A stretch of DNA of 39,752 nt from Pseudomonadota bacterium (lineage in GTDB: Bacteria > Pseudomonadota > Gammaproteobacteria > Burkholderiales > Burkholderiaceae_C): positions 1 through 39,752 of the forward strand of contig JAFEEH010000125.1 in assembly GCA_018241185.1 (NCBI GenBank), given 5' to 3'. Below the pieces are notes generated by a model, which was given only the letters and a program-made list of their open reading frames with translations, had not been told where the DNA came from and made no database searches. Below, in pieces: positions 1 to 11,712 of this stretch. The position numbers and the translations under genes were made by a program. Positions within the stretch are counted from its first letter, which is position 1; the number at the start of each line of letters is the position of its first letter.

Positions 1-1725
1 ACCACCTCCCCGCTGCTGGCGAGCAAGACGCCGGTCTGGCGCAGCAAGTTCATCGTCGCCGCTATCGGCTTCGGCTTCTGCGTGCTGGCTGGCCGCGCCC
101 TGTACGTGCAGGTGATCGACAACGACTTCTTCCAGCGCCAGGGCACGGTCCGCTTCGAGCGCACGCTGGAGCTGCCGGCCAACCGGGGCCGCATCCTTGA
201 CCGCAACGGCCTGATCCTCGCCTCGAGCGTGATCGCACCCAGCGTGTGGGCCATTCCCGAAGACATCGAGCGCGGCAACCCCGACACCACGGCCAAGCTG
301 CGCCAGGTCGCCAAGCTGCTGGGCATGCCGCAGAAGGACCTGGACAAGAAGCTGGCCGACGAGGACAAGACCTTCGTCTGGATCCAGCGCCAGGTCGACG
401 AGCCCATCGCCAAGCAGATCGCCGCGTTGGGCATCAAGGGCCTGTACCAGACGCGCGAGTACAAGCGCCAGTACCCCGAGGGCGAGGCCGCGGCCCATGT
501 GGTCGGCTTCACCAACGTGGAAGACCACGGCCAGGAAGGCATCGAACTCGCCTTCGACAAGGCGCTGGGCGGCAAGGCCGGCTCGCAGCGCGTCATCAAG
601 GACCGGCTGGGCCGCGTGATCGAGGGCGTGGGCGAGCAGATCCCGCCGGTGGACGGCAAGGACATTCAGCTGTCGATCGACAGCAAGGTGCAGTTCTTCG
701 CCTACCAGAAGCTGCGCGATGCCGTGACGGCACGCAAGGCCAAGGCGGGCAGCGTGGTCGTGCTCGACGCCGTCACCGGCGAGCTGCTGGCGCTGGCCAA
801 CTACCCGAGCTACGTGCCCGACAAACGCCAGAACCTCACCGGCGAGCAGCTGCGCAACCGTGCGCTCACCGACGTCTTCGAGCCCGGCTCGACGATGAAG
901 CCCATCACCATTGCCATGGCGCTCGAGGCGGGCCGCGTGAAGCCGCAGACGCTCATCGAGACCTCGCCAGGTCGCTACCAGATCGGCGGCTTCACCATCA
1001 GCGACACCCACAACTACGGCACCCTCACCGTCCAGGGGGTGATCCAGAAGTCGAGCAACATCGGTGCGCTCAAGATCGCGCAGAAGATGAGTCCGCAGGA
1101 GATGTGGGACACCTTCACCTCGCTGGGCTACGGCCAGAAGCCGCAGATCCAGTTTCCCGGTGCCGTCACCGGCCGCTTGCGCCCGTGGAAAAGCTGGAAG
1201 CCGGTGGAGCAGGCCACCATGGCCTACGGCTATGGCATCTCGGCCTCGCTGCTGCAGATGGTGCATTCGTACACCTCCTTCGCGCACGATGGCCAACTGA
1301 TCCCCATGACGATGCTCAAGTCGCCCGACGTGGCGACGGGCGTGCGGGTGTTCTCGCCCAGCACCGCGCTCGAGGTGCGCCGCATGTTGCAGATGGCGGC
1401 CGGCCCCGGCGGCACGGGCCCGCTGGCGCAAACCGTCGGCTACTCGGTGGGCGGCAAGTCCGGTACCGCGCACAAGCAGGTGGGCAAGGGCTACGCCAGC
1501 AACAAGTACCGCGCCTGGTTCACGGGCATGGCACCGATCGAGAAGCCGCGCATCATCGTCGGCGTGATGATCGACGAGCCCAGCGATGGCCGCTACTTCG
1601 GCGGTCTGGCCGCGGCACCCGTGTTCAGCGAAGTCGTGCAGCAGACGCTGCGCATGATGAACGTGCCGCCGGACCTGGCCGTGAAGCCGCTCATCGTCAC
1701 GCAGGGCGTGGACGAAAGCTTCTGA
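1..1725 (+). CDS. ftsI: Penicillin-binding protein 3 (FtsI), 5' end missing
   Basis: Class B transpeptidase that cross-links septal peptidoglycan in the divisome. The frame is open from base 1, so roughly the first 20-40 residues lie outside the window; the visible start covers the end of the N-terminal membrane anchor (hydrophobic stretch encoded at about 49-110). The pedestal domain follows, then the transpeptidase domain with all three active-site motifs: STMK with the nucleophile serine at 889-891, SSN at 1051-1059, and KSGT at 1456-1467. An ATG at 82 is internal to the anchor and is not the real start. The stop overlaps the murE start by one base (TGATG), so the two are probably translationally coupled. 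The motifs and the dcw position make the assignment secure. Confidence 0.97.
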   Translation, partial: TTSPLLASKTPVWRSKFIVAAIGFGFCVLAGRALYVQVIDNDFFQRQGTVRFERTLELPANRGRILDRNGLILASSVIAPSVWAIPEDIERGNPDTTAKLRQVAKLLGMPQKDLDKKLADEDKTFVWIQRQVDEPIAKQIAALGIKGLYQTREYKRQYPEGEAAAHVVGFTNVEDHGQEGIELAFDKALGGKAGSQRVIKDRLGRVIEGVGEQIPPVDGKDIQLSIDSKVQFFAYQKLRDAVTARKAKAGSVVVLDAVTGELLALANYPSYVPDKRQNLTGEQLRNRALTDVFEPGSTMKPITIAMALEAGRVKPQTLIETSPGRYQIGGFTISDTHNYGTLTVQGVIQKSSNIGALKIAQKMSPQEMWDTFTSLGYGQKPQIQFPGAVTGRLRPWKSWKPVEQATMAYGYGISASLLQMVHSYTSFAHDGQLIPMTMLKSPDVATGVRVFSPSTALEVRRMLQMAAGPGGTGPLAQTVGYSVGGKSGTAHKQVGKGYASNKYRAWFTGMAPIEKPRIIVGVMIDEPSDGRYFGGLAAAPVFSEVVQQTLRMMNVPPDLAVKPLIVTQGVDESF

Positions 1726-3233
1726 TGGCGCTGATGCAGTTCCACGCCCCCGAAGACGCCGCCGCCTGGCTGCGCGCACGCGTGCGGGGCGCGCTGCATG
1801 CGGACAGTCGGTCGGTGGCTGCGGGCGACGGCTTCGTCGCCTGGCCCGGTGCCGCCACCGACGGCCGTCGCCACGTGGCCGATGCGCTGGCGCAGGGCGC
1901 CACCGCGTGCCTGGTCGAGCACGAGGGCGTCGACGCGTTTGCGTTCGGCGGCGACGCCATCGCGACGTACGCCGGACTCAAGGCGGCGACCGGCCCGATC
2001 GCCGCGGCCTACTACGAGCAGCCCTCGCAATCGCTCGACGTGCTGGCCGTGACCGGCACCAACGGCAAGACCTCCACCGCCTGGTGGTTGGCCGAATCGC
2101 TATCGAAATCAGAGCATTCGGCGCAGTCCCCATGCGCCCTGGTGGGCACTTTGGGCATGGGCGTTCCGCCCGCGCTGACCTACACCGGACTGACCACGCC
2201 CGATCCCGTGATGCTGCAGAAGGGCCTGCGCGGGTTCGTCTCGCGCGGCTTCAGGGCCTGCGCCATCGAGGCGTCCTCCATCGGCCTGGCCGAGCGCCGG
2301 CTCGACGGCACGCGCATCGCCGTGGCCGTCTTCACGAATTTCACCCAGGACCACCTCGACTACCACGGCAGCATGGACGCCTACTGGCAGGCCAAGGCCG
2401 AGCTGTTCCGCTGGCCCGGGCTGCGTGCGGCGGTGGTCAACATCGACGACGTGCACGGCGCCTCGCTGGTCAAGGGCCTGCTCGACCAGGGTGCGGGCAA
2501 CGGCCTGGACATCTGGACGCTGTCGGCCGGCGCCTGCGCGGCCCGTCTGATGGCGCAGGACGTCGGTTACGGCGCGCAGGGCCTGCAGTTCACGGTGGCG
2601 GAGCGCGGCATGTCGCCGGCCCGCCTGAACACCGGTCTGATCGGCGAATACAACGTGGCCAACCTGCTGGGCGTGATCGGTACGCTGCGCGCGCTGGGCC
2701 TGTCGCTCAACGACGCGGTGGCGGCCTGCCGCGACCTGTCCAGCGTGCCCGGCCGCATGGAGCGCGTCAGCGAAGACGGTGCGCCGTTGGCCGTCGTCGA
2801 CTACGCCCACACGCCTGACGCGCTCGACAAGGCCCTGGCCGGCCTGCGTGCCTTCGCCGACCAGCGCGGCGGCCGGCTGTGGTGTGTGTTCGGCTGCGGC
2901 GGGGATCGCGACCCGATCAAGCGCCCCATGATGGCGGCGGTGGCCGAGGCGCGGGCCGACGTGGTGATGGTCACCAGCGACAACCCGCGAAGCGAGTCGC
3001 CCGACGCCATCATCAGCCAGATCCTGCGCGGCCTGGCGCGCCCCGAGGCGGCCCAGGTGCAGCCGGACCGCGCCTGCGCCATCGCCGACGTGCTGGCACA
3101 GGCCGATGCGCGCGACGTGGTGCTCATCGCCGGCAAGGGGCACGAGACCTACCAGGAGATCGCGGGCGTGCGCACGCCGTTCTCTGACCGGGATCAGGCC
3201 CGGGCCGCACTCGAACGCCGGAGGATGCCGTGA
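1725..3233 (+). CDS. murE: UDP-MurNAc-L-Ala-D-Glu:meso-DAP ligase (MurE)
   Basis: Cytoplasmic ligase that adds the third stem-peptide residue to UDP-MurNAc-L-Ala-D-Glu using ATP. It has 502 residues, normal for the family. The ATP-binding loop GTNGKT lies at residues 111-116, the central domain carries the TNFTQDHLDYH motif, and the C-terminal domain has DNPR at 419-422, the signature for meso-diaminopimelate rather than lysine. The ATG at 1725 is chosen because it overlaps the ftsI stop; the frame stays open far upstream but that part is a shadow of ftsI. The stretch encoding about residues 125-146 resembles a short dispersed repeat seen elsewhere in the window (2099-2160), in a variable loop just before the conserved CALVGT segment. 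Confidence 0.97.
   Translation: MALMQFHAPEDAAAWLRARVRGALHADSRSVAAGDGFVAWPGAATDGRRHVADALAQGATACLVEHEGVDAFAFGGDAIATYAGLKAATGPIAAAYYEQPSQSLDVLAVTGTNGKTSTAWWLAESLSKSEHSAQSPCALVGTLGMGVPPALTYTGLTTPDPVMLQKGLRGFVSRGFRACAIEASSIGLAERRLDGTRIAVAVFTNFTQDHLDYHGSMDAYWQAKAELFRWPGLRAAVVNIDDVHGASLVKGLLDQGAGNGLDIWTLSAGACAARLMAQDVGYGAQGLQFTVAERGMSPARLNTGLIGEYNVANLLGVIGTLRALGLSLNDAVAACRDLSSVPGRMERVSEDGAPLAVVDYAHTPDALDKALAGLRAFADQRGGRLWCVFGCGGDRDPIKRPMMAAVAEARADVVMVTSDNPRSESPDAIISQILRGLARPEAAQVQPDRACAIADVLAQADARDVVLIAGKGHETYQEIAGVRTPFSDRDQARAALERRRMP
2099..2160 (+). repeat. Short dispersed repeat, family 1, copy A (inside murE)
   Basis: The sequence begins GCTATCGAAATCAGAGC and continues through a GCGCAG block to a TTTGGG block. 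It aligns over about 60 nt with copies D (22328-22389) and E (34604-34666). The first half, with the GCTAT and GCGCAG blocks, is the clearest match. The second half coincides with conserved MurE codons, so part of that similarity may be chance. Confidence 0.55.
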
Positions 3234-4678
3234 GCAACAGCGCCATGTTCACCCTGGCGCAGGCCGCGGCCTGGGTGCCGGGCGCGCGCCTCGTCGGCGA
3301 CAGTGCCACGTCCATCGCGCGCGTGCACACCGACACCCGCACGCTGGCCGAAGGCGACCTGTTCGTCGCACTGCGCGGCGAGCGCTTCGATGCCAACGAC
3401 TTCCTGGCCGACGCCAGGGCGCGCGGCGCCGTTGCCGCCATCGCGCACCATGGCCTCGAGCAGGCCGGCCTGCCGGGGCTGGAAGTGCCCGATTCGCTGG
3501 CCGCGCTGGGCGCCATTGCCCACGGCTGGCGCGCGCAGTTCGACCTGCCGCTGATCGCCGTGACCGGCAGCAACGGCAAGACCACCGTGACGCAGATGAT
3601 CGCGTCGGTGCTGCGCACGGCCGCCGGCGAACGCAGCCTGGCCACGGCCGGCAACTTCAACAACGAGGTCGGCGTGCCGCTCACGCTGCTGCGCCTGCGC
3701 GCCGGGCACAGCCTGGCGGTGGTCGAGCTGGGCATGAACCACCCGGGCGAGATCGCCCGCCTGGCGGCGATGGCGCAGCCCACCATCGCGCTGGTCAACA
3801 ACGCGCAGCGCGAACACCAGGAGTTCATGGCCACGGTCGAGGCCGTCGCCCGCGAGAACGGCTCCGTGTTCGTGGCCCTGCCCGAGAACGGCACGGCCGT
3901 CTTTCCGCACGGCGACGCCTACGCCGCCCTGTGGGAAGAACTGGCGCGCGAAGGCGGCCCGCGCCGCTGCATCAGCTTCGGTGCCTCGCCCGATGCCGAT
4001 GTGGCGCTCGCGTTCGCCGAGTGGCAGGGCGACGCCTGGGAGTTCGGGGCGCAGACGCCCATCGGCAACGTGCAGGCACGACTGCGAATCGCCGGCCGGC
4101 ACAACGTCCACAACGCGCTGGCGGTCGTCGCCTGCACGCTCGCCGCCGGGGTCTCCATTGACGAGATCGGGCGCGGCCTTTCGGCCTTCGAGCCGGTCAA
4201 GGGCCGCTCGCGCAGCCAGCAGCTGGCGCGCGCCGGCCTGCCGCCGCTCACCCTGGTCGATGACACCTACAACGCCAATCCCGACTCGGTCCGCGCCGCG
4301 ATCGACGTGCTGGCAGAGCTGCCGGGCCCGCGTCTGCTGGTGCTCGGCGACATGGGTGAGGTGGGCGACCAGGGGCCGCGCTTCCACGCCGAGGTGGGCG
4401 ACTGGGCGCGCATCCGTGGCCTCGACGCCCTCTATGCGCTGGGGGACGCCACACCGGAGGCGGTCGACGCCTTCAACGCCGCCAGCCCGTCGTCCGAGGG
4501 ACGGCATTTCGACAGCATCGAGGCGCTCAATGCCGCGGTGCTCGCGCGCCTGCCTGCCACCGTCAGCCTGGTGGTCAAGGGCTCGCGATTCATGAAGATG
4601 GAGCGCGTCGTGCAGGCCGTGGCCGCACAGCTCGCGCCGCTCGCACCAGAACAGAAGGAGGCCGGCCATGCTGCATGA
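3230..4678 (+). CDS. murF: UDP-MurNAc-tripeptide:D-Ala-D-Ala ligase (MurF)
   Basis: Adds the D-Ala-D-Ala dipeptide to the UDP-MurNAc-tripeptide, the last cytoplasmic step of stem-peptide assembly. It has 482 residues. The ATP loop GSNGKTT starts at residue 113, and the typical DDTYNANPDS motif of MurF follows in the C-terminal half. The start is a GTG at 3230 overlapping the murE stop by 4 nt; an in-frame ATG at 3245 is a possible alternative that would shorten the protein by five residues. The gene lies between murE and mraY as in most proteobacterial dcw clusters. Confidence 0.96.
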   Translation: MSNSAMFTLAQAAAWVPGARLVGDSATSIARVHTDTRTLAEGDLFVALRGERFDANDFLADARARGAVAAIAHHGLEQAGLPGLEVPDSLAALGAIAHGWRAQFDLPLIAVTGSNGKTTVTQMIASVLRTAAGERSLATAGNFNNEVGVPLTLLRLRAGHSLAVVELGMNHPGEIARLAAMAQPTIALVNNAQREHQEFMATVEAVARENGSVFVALPENGTAVFPHGDAYAALWEELAREGGPRRCISFGASPDADVALAFAEWQGDAWEFGAQTPIGNVQARLRIAGRHNVHNALAVVACTLAAGVSIDEIGRGLSAFEPVKGRSRSQQLARAGLPPLTLVDDTYNANPDSVRAAIDVLAELPGPRLLVLGDMGEVGDQGPRFHAEVGDWARIRGLDALYALGDATPEAVDAFNAASPSSEGRHFDSIEALNAAVLARLPATVSLVVKGSRFMKMERVVQAVAAQLAPLAPEQKEAGHAA

Positions 4679-4693
4679 CGACGGCACCCCCAC

Positions 4694-5872
4694 ATGCTGA
4701 TGAGCCTGGCCCAGTGGCTGCAGACGCTCTCACCCGAGTTCGGGTTCCTGCGCGTGTTTCAGTACCTCACCTTCCGTGCCCTGATGGCCGCGCTCACCGC
4801 GTTGCTGATCGGCCTGGCGGTGGGGCCTTACGCGATCCGCCGCCTCACCGCGCTCAAGATCGGCCAGCCAGTGCGCGGCTATGGCATGGAGACGCACCTT
4901 ACCAAGAGCGGCACGCCCACCATGGGTGGTGTGCTGGTGCTGTTCTCGATCGCGTTCGCGACCTTGTTGTGGTTCGACCTGTCGAATCGCTTCGTCTGGA
5001 TCGTGCTGTGGGTCACCCTGGGCTTCGGCGCCATCGGCTGGGTCGATGACTGGCGCAAGGTCGTGCGCAAGGACCCCGAGGGCATGCGTTCGCGCGAGAA
5101 GTACATGTGGCAGTCGCTGGTCGGCCTGGTCGCGGCCATCTACCTGCTGTTCAGCATTTCGGAGAGTTCCAACTGGCGGGTGATGGAACTGTTCGTGAAC
5201 TGGGTGCGCTCGGGCTTCGCGCTCGACTTCCCGCCCAAGATCAACCTCATCGTGCCCTTCTTCAAGGAAGTGAGCTATCCACTCGGCGGCATCGGTTTCG
5301 TGATCCTGACCTACCTGGTGATCGTGGGCGCCAGCAATGCCGTCAACCTCACCGACGGGCTCGACGGCCTGGCGATCATGCCCGTGGTCATGGTCGGCTC
5401 GGCGCTCGGCGTGTTCGCGTATGTCACGGGCAGCTCGGTCTACGCGCGCTACCTGCTGTTCCCGCACATCCCGGGCTCGGGCGAGCTGCTGGTCTTCTGC
5501 TCCGCGATGGCCGGCGCGGGCCTGGCCTTCCTGTGGTTCAACACCCATCCGGCGCAGGTCTTCATGGGCGACGTCGGCGCGCTGGCGCTGGGCGGCGCGC
5601 TGGGCACCATCGCCATCATCGTGCGCCAGGAGATCGTGTTCTTCGTGATGGGTGGCATCTTCGTGGTCGAGGCGATCTCGGTGATGGCGCAGGTCAGTTA
5701 CTTCAAATACACGAAGAAGCGTTACGGCGAAGGCCGGCGCGTGCTGAAGATGGCACCCTTGCACCACCACTTCGAGAAGAGCGGCTGGCGCGAGACCCAG
5801 GTGGTCGTGCGCTTCTGGATCATCACCATGCTGCTGTGCCTGGTGGGCCTGTCGACCTTGAAGCTGCGCTAG
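4694..5872 (+). CDS. mraY: Phospho-MurNAc-pentapeptide transferase (MraY)
   Basis: Integral membrane enzyme that moves phospho-MurNAc-pentapeptide onto undecaprenyl phosphate to form lipid I. It has 392 residues with about ten hydrophobic segments. Family motifs are clear: a DDWRK-type acidic pair near residue 117, [10 protein letters not shown], and the HHHFEKSGW motif near the C-terminus. The ATG at 4694 lies 15 nt after the murF stop; the next in-frame ATG, two codons on, would serve almost equally well. This is a complete, ordinary member of the family. Confidence 0.97.
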   Translation: MLMSLAQWLQTLSPEFGFLRVFQYLTFRALMAALTALLIGLAVGPYAIRRLTALKIGQPVRGYGMETHLTKSGTPTMGGVLVLFSIAFATLLWFDLSNRFVWIVLWVTLGFGAIGWVDDWRKVVRKDPEGMRSREKYMWQSLVGLVAAIYLLFSISESSNWRVMELFVNWVRSGFALDFPPKINLIVPFFKEVSYPLGGIGFVILTYLVIVGASNAVNLTDGLDGLAIMPVVMVGSALGVFAYVTGSSVYARYLLFPHIPGSGELLVFCSAMAGAGLAFLWFNTHPAQVFMGDVGALALGGALGTIAIIVRQEIVFFVMGGIFVVEAISVMAQVSYFKYTKKRYGEGRRVLKMAPLHHHFEKSGWRETQVVVRFWIITMLLCLVGLSTLKLR

Positions 5873-5883
5873 ACGGCCCTGCA

Positions 5884-7917
5884 ATGCGACACCTCCAAGA
5901 CCTCCCCGTCCTCATCCTGGGCCTCGGTGCGTCCGGCCTGGCGATGGCGCGCTGGTGCGCGCGGCACGGGGCGCGGGTGACCGTGGCCGACACGCGCGAG
6001 GCACCGCCCCAGCTGGCGGTGCTGCGCGAAGAGCTGCCTCAGGCGCAGTTCGTCGGCGGCCCGTTCAGCGCCGCACTGATCGAGGGCTCGCCCATTCGCG
6101 CCGTGTACCGCTCGCCGGGCCTGTCGCCTGCCGCCGTTGCGCCGGTCGTCGATGCGGCCCGCGCCGTGGGCCTCGTGGTCGGCGGCGAACTCGACCTCTT
6201 CGCGCAGGCGTTGCGCGATGTGCATGCGGCGCGTATCGAAGCAGCGCAGGCGGCCGCGCCGGCACTGCTCACCGACGACCCAGAGCTGGAGTCCTCGGTC
6301 GCTGCCGAGGCGCCCGTTGCGGATGCGGCCGAGCCGGAAGTCGCGCCGGTCCCGGACGCGCCGGACGAGGATCTGCCCGCCGCGGCGACGACCGAGCCAG
6401 CGCCTGCGCGGGGCGAACCCGCGTCAAGCACTGTGGACGAATCCGTCACGCCGCCGGTCGAGGCGCACGAAGCCGAGTCCGGCGCCAACGACGTCGATGC
6501 TTCCGTCGGCGCACAGGTCGACGGTGTTCAACCCGACCCCTCGCTCTCCGTGCCGGCACCCATGCCGACTGCAGCGGCGCCGGCCGAACCGGCCGCGCCC
6601 GGCGTCTACGTGCCCAAGGCCGCGCGCGAGGCAGCCGAATTCGTGGCGCGCATCGCCGAACTGTCCACCCCGGCCGCCCTGGCGCAGGCCGAGGAAGAGC
6701 CCGCCCCCGCACCGGCTGTCGTCATCGAGGCCCCGGCGGCGCCGGTGGGCTACACGCCGGCCGTCCTCGCCATCACCGGCACCAACGGCAAGACCACCGT
6801 CACCTCGCTCACGGCGCAATTGATCGAGCACGCAGGCAAGTCTGTGGCCGTGGCCGGCAACATCGGCCCCACGCTGCTGGACACCCTGGCTGCGCACATC
6901 GACGCCGACACGCTGCCACAGGTGTGGGTGCTCGAGCTGTCGAGCTTCCAGCTCGACGGCGTGCAGGGCTTCGAGCCCACGGCCGCCACCGTGCTCAACA
7001 TCACGCAGGACCACCTCGACTGGCATGGCGACATGGCGAGCTATGCCGCAGCCAAGGCGCGCATCTTCGGCCAGAAGGGCCTGATGGTGCTCAACCGCGA
7101 CGACGCTGCCGTGATGGCCATGCTGCCGGCGCCTCTCAAGGCCAAGCTGCAGAAGCCGGTGGTGCGTGCGCACCTCACCTTCGGCGCCGACCTGCCGCGG
7201 CGCCCGGGCGATTTCGGCATCGAACGCATCAACGGCATGGCCTGGCTGGTGCGCGCCCACGAGGCCGACGAGACGCAGAAGCGCAAGCGCGGCGCTGTGC
7301 AGGAAGAGGACATCCACATCCAGCGCCTGATGCCCGCCGATGCGCTGCGCATCCGCGGCCAGCACAACGCGCTCAATGCGCTGGCGGCGCTCGCGCTTTC
7401 GGTGTCGGCCGGCTGCCCGATGGGCCCGATGCTCTACGGCCTGCGCGAGTACCGCGGCGAGCCGCATCGCGTCGAGCCCGTGGCGATCATCGACGGCGTC
7501 GAGTTCTTCGACGACAGCAAGGGCACCAACGTCGGCGCGACCGCGGCGGCACTGCTGGGCCTGGGCGTGGACCGCAAGGTCATCGTCATCCTGGGTGGCG
7601 AAGGCAAGGGCCAGGACTTCTCGCCGTTGGCCGATCCGGTCCAGCGTTTCGCGCGCGCCGTGGTGCTGATCGGCCGCGACGCGCCGGTCATCGAGTCGGC
7701 CCTGGCCGACACCGGCGTGCCGCTGCTGCACGCGCCCGACATGGACGAGGCCGTGGCCACCGCCGCGCGCCGTGCGCATGCCGGCGATGCCGTGCTGTTG
7801 TCGCCGGCCTGCGCCAGCTTCGACATGTTCAAGGACTACGCGCACCGCGCCGAAGTGTTCCGCACTGCCGTCGAGGCACTGCAGGACGCGCCCGCCCGAG
7901 GAGTTCTCCAATCATGA
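5884..7917 (+). CDS. murD: UDP-MurNAc-L-Ala:D-Glu ligase (MurD) with a large low-complexity insertion
   Basis: Adds D-glutamate to UDP-MurNAc-L-Ala. The protein has 677 residues, whereas MurD is usually around 450. The extra length is one block: residues 1-111 form the UDP-binding Rossmann domain ([10 protein letters not shown] at 10-19), residues about 112-290 are Ala/Pro/Glu/Asp-rich without visible homology, and the ATPase domain then starts with GTNGKTT at 299-305, followed by a normal C-terminal domain ending in [14 protein letters not shown]. The reading frame and codon bias continue through the insertion, so it is not a frameshift artefact. The ATG at 5884 lies 11 nt after mraY; the frame is open upstream inside mraY but encodes nothing MurD-like. 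The stop overlaps ftsW by 4 nt. The ligase assignment is secure; the role of the insertion is unknown. Confidence 0.95.
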   Translation: MRHLQDLPVLILGLGASGLAMARWCARHGARVTVADTREAPPQLAVLREELPQAQFVGGPFSAALIEGSPIRAVYRSPGLSPAAVAPVVDAARAVGLVVGGELDLFAQALRDVHAARIEAAQAAAPALLTDDPELESSVAAEAPVADAAEPEVAPVPDAPDEDLPAAATTEPAPARGEPASSTVDESVTPPVEAHEAESGANDVDASVGAQVDGVQPDPSLSVPAPMPTAAAPAEPAAPGVYVPKAAREAAEFVARIAELSTPAALAQAEEEPAPAPAVVIEAPAAPVGYTPAVLAITGTNGKTTVTSLTAQLIEHAGKSVAVAGNIGPTLLDTLAAHIDADTLPQVWVLELSSFQLDGVQGFEPTAATVLNITQDHLDWHGDMASYAAAKARIFGQKGLMVLNRDDAAVMAMLPAPLKAKLQKPVVRAHLTFGADLPRRPGDFGIERINGMAWLVRAHEADETQKRKRGAVQEEDIHIQRLMPADALRIRGQHNALNALAALALSVSAGCPMGPMLYGLREYRGEPHRVEPVAIIDGVEFFDDSKGTNVGATAAALLGLGVDRKVIVILGGEGKGQDFSPLADPVQRFARAVVLIGRDAPVIESALADTGVPLLHAPDMDEAVATAARRAHAGDAVLLSPACASFDMFKDYAHRAEVFRTAVEALQDAPARGVLQS

Positions 7918-9215
7918 GCAGCACCCCCGCAGGCGCCACGCCCAACCCGACCGGCGGCCGCTTCGGTGGCTGGTTCCGCCGCGCCGCCAAGAGCGGCATG
8001 GATGCACTGCCCATGCACCTGCCGGTGCGCCTCGGTGGTGGCGACTTCACGCAGACCAAGGCCGCGCCGGTGCGCGTGCTCGGCTTCGACCAGGCCATGC
8101 TGTGGGTGGTCGTCGCGCTGCTGGCCTGGGGCTTCGTGATGGTGTATTCGGCCTCGATCGCGCTGGGCGACAACCCGCGCTTCGCGCGCGCCAACTACAG
8201 CCAGTACTTCTTCGTCGTGCGCCACGGTGCCTTCATCGCCATCGCCTTCGTGGCGGGCCTGCTGGCGTTCCAGGTGCCCATGCGCATCTGGGAACGCGTG
8301 GCGCCCTGGCTCTTCATCATCTCGATCCTGCTGCTGGTGCTGGTGCTGGTGCCGCACATCGGCCGCGTGGTCAACGGCGCACGCCGCTGGCTGCCGCTGG
8401 GCATCATGAACTTCCAGCCCTCGGAGCTGGCCAAGCTGGCCATGGTGCTCTACGCCGCCAGCTACATGGTGCGCAAGATGGAGATCAAGGAGCGCTTCTT
8501 CCGCGCCGTCGCGCCGATGGGCATCGCCGTGTTCGTCATCGGCATGCTGCTGCTGGCCGAGCCCGACATGGGCGCCTTCATGGTGATCGCCGTCATCGCC
8601 ATGGGCATCCTCTTCCTGGGCGGCGTCAACGCGCGGATGTTCTTCGTGATCGCGACGCTGGTGGTGGCGGCCTTCGCGCTCATCATCGCGACCAGCCAGT
8701 TCCGGCGCGAACGCATCTTCGCTTACCTCGACCCGTTCAGCGAGGAGCATGCGCTGGGCAAGGGCTACCAGCTCTCGCACGCGCTGATCGCCATCGGCCG
8801 CGGCGAGATCTTCGGCGTCGGCCTGGGCGGCAGCGTGGAGAAGCTGCACTGGCTGCCCGAGGCGCACACCGACTTCCTGCTGGCCGTGCTGGGCGAGGAG
8901 TTCGGCCTGGTTGGCGTGCTGCTGATCATCGTGCTCTTCCTCTGGCTCACGCGCCGGATCATGCACATCGGCCGCCAGGCGATCGCACTGGACCGCGTGT
9001 TCGCCGGCCTCACGGCCCAGGGCGTGGGCATCTGGATCGGCTTCCAGGCCTTCATCAACGTGGGCGTGAACCTCGGCGCACTGCCGACCAAGGGCCTGGG
9101 CCTGCCGCTCATGAGCTTCGGCGGCTCGGCGATGCTGATGGACCTGATCGCGCTCGCGCTCGTGCTGCGGGTGGACTACGAGAACCGTGTCCTCATGAGA
9201 GGCGGACGCGTATGA
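7914..9215 (+). CDS. ftsW: Peptidoglycan glycosyltransferase FtsW
   Basis: SEDS-family membrane glycosyltransferase that polymerises lipid II at the septum with FtsI. It has 433 residues and about ten membrane segments, starting near residue 60. The first 55 residues are a hydrophilic extension rich in Gly, Arg and Pro. SEDS signatures are present: a GARRW motif, FQPSELAK, and a C-terminal [12 protein letters not shown]. The ATG at 7914 overlaps the murD stop by 4 nt. It is told apart from RodA (36542-37696) by its position between murD and murG and by the N-terminal extension. Confidence 0.96.
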   Translation: MSSTPAGATPNPTGGRFGGWFRRAAKSGMDALPMHLPVRLGGGDFTQTKAAPVRVLGFDQAMLWVVVALLAWGFVMVYSASIALGDNPRFARANYSQYFFVVRHGAFIAIAFVAGLLAFQVPMRIWERVAPWLFIISILLLVLVLVPHIGRVVNGARRWLPLGIMNFQPSELAKLAMVLYAASYMVRKMEIKERFFRAVAPMGIAVFVIGMLLLAEPDMGAFMVIAVIAMGILFLGGVNARMFFVIATLVVAAFALIIATSQFRRERIFAYLDPFSEEHALGKGYQLSHALIAIGRGEIFGVGLGGSVEKLHWLPEAHTDFLLAVLGEEFGLVGVLLIIVLFLWLTRRIMHIGRQAIALDRVFAGLTAQGVGIWIGFQAFINVGVNLGALPTKGLGLPLMSFGGSAMLMDLIALALVLRVDYENRVLMRGGRV

Positions 9216-10266
9216 GGACGGCCCTGGTCATGGCTGGCGGCACCGGCGGCCACATCTTCCCCGGCCTGGCCGTGGCGGAGGAGTTGCGTGCGCGCGGCTG
9301 GCAGGTGCATTGGCTGGGCGCCCCGGGGAGCATGGAAGAGCAGCTCGTGCCCCCGCGCGGCTTCGCCTTCGAGCCGGTGCAGTTCGGCGGCGTCCGCGGC
9401 AAGGGCCCGGTCACGCTGGCGCTGCTGCCGCTCAAGCTGCTGCGCGCCTTCTGGCAGAGCATCCAGGTGGTGCGGCGTGTCAAGCCGCAGGTGGTCGTCG
9501 GCCTCGGCGGCTACATCACCTTCCCGGGCGGCATGATGAGCGTGCTGCTGGGCAAGCCGCTCGTGCTGCACGAGCAGAACTCTGTGGCCGGGATGGCCAA
9601 CAAGGTGCTGGCCGGCGTCGCCGACCGCGTGTTCACCGCCTTCCCGAACGTGATGGCCAAGGCGAAGTGGGTCGGCAACCCGCTGCGCGAGGCCTTCCTG
9701 TCGCAGCCCGGCCCGGCCGAGCGCTTCGCCGGCCGCACGGGTCCGCTGAAGCTGCTGGTGGTCGGCGGCAGCCTGGGCGCCCGGGCGCTCAACGCCATCG
9801 TGCCGAAGGCGCTGGCGCGCATCGCACCGGCCGAGCGGCCCATCGTGCTGCACCAGAGCGGCGCCAAGCAGATCGACGAGTTGCGTGCCAATTACGCCGC
9901 GGCCGGTGTCGACGCCGAACTGACGCCCTTCATCGAGGACACCGCCGAGGCGTACGCCGCAGCCGACCTCATCGTTGCGCGCGCCGGCGCCAGCACCGTG
10001 ACCGAGATCGCCGCGGTCGGTGCCGCCGCGCTCTTCGTCCCCTTTCCGTCGGCGGTGGACGACCACCAGACCACCAACGCCCGCTTCCTCGTCGACGCGG
10101 GTGGCGGCTGGCTCGTCCAGCAGACCGATCTGACCCCTGAACTCTTGTCCGATTTGCTACAGAAAACAGAGCGCTCCACGCTGATGGAGCGGGCGCTGAA
10201 GGCCAAAGCGATGCAGAAGACCGAGGCCACGGCCGAGGTCGTCCGCGCCTGCGAGGAGCTGGCGAA

Positions 10267-10270
<4 letters not shown>
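9212..10270 (+). CDS. murG: Lipid II-forming GlcNAc transferase (MurG)
   Basis: Peripheral membrane GT28 enzyme that transfers GlcNAc from UDP-GlcNAc to lipid I. It has 352 residues. The N-terminal glycine-rich loop [14 protein letters not shown], the HEQNSVAG motif, and the GGSLGA loop that opens the C-terminal domain are all present. The ATG at 9212 overlaps the ftsW stop by 4 nt. Near the 3' end, about codons 315-324 coincide with a repeat-like segment (10156-10183) that may have changed the C-terminal region. The stop overlaps murC by 4 nt. Confidence 0.97.
10156..10183 (+). repeat. Short dispersed repeat, family 1, copy B (inside murG)
   Basis: GCTACAGAAAACAGAGCGCTCCACGC is a short form that shares the GCTA, the A-rich spacer and the AGAGCGCTC block with copy C in murC (11667-11695). 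It is translated in frame within the C-terminal part of MurG. Confidence 0.5.

Positions 10271-11708
<1,438 letters not shown>

Positions 11709-11712
<4 letters not shown>

Noticed and set aside
246-1724. Upstream extension of the murE frame through ftsI
   Set aside because: The extension is an out-of-frame shadow of ftsI. The MurE N-terminus begins at 1725.
5107-5883. Possibility that MurD is fused to an upstream domain
   Set aside because: The upstream part of the open frame overlaps mraY and is compositionally a shadow. Family homology begins at the ATG at 5884.
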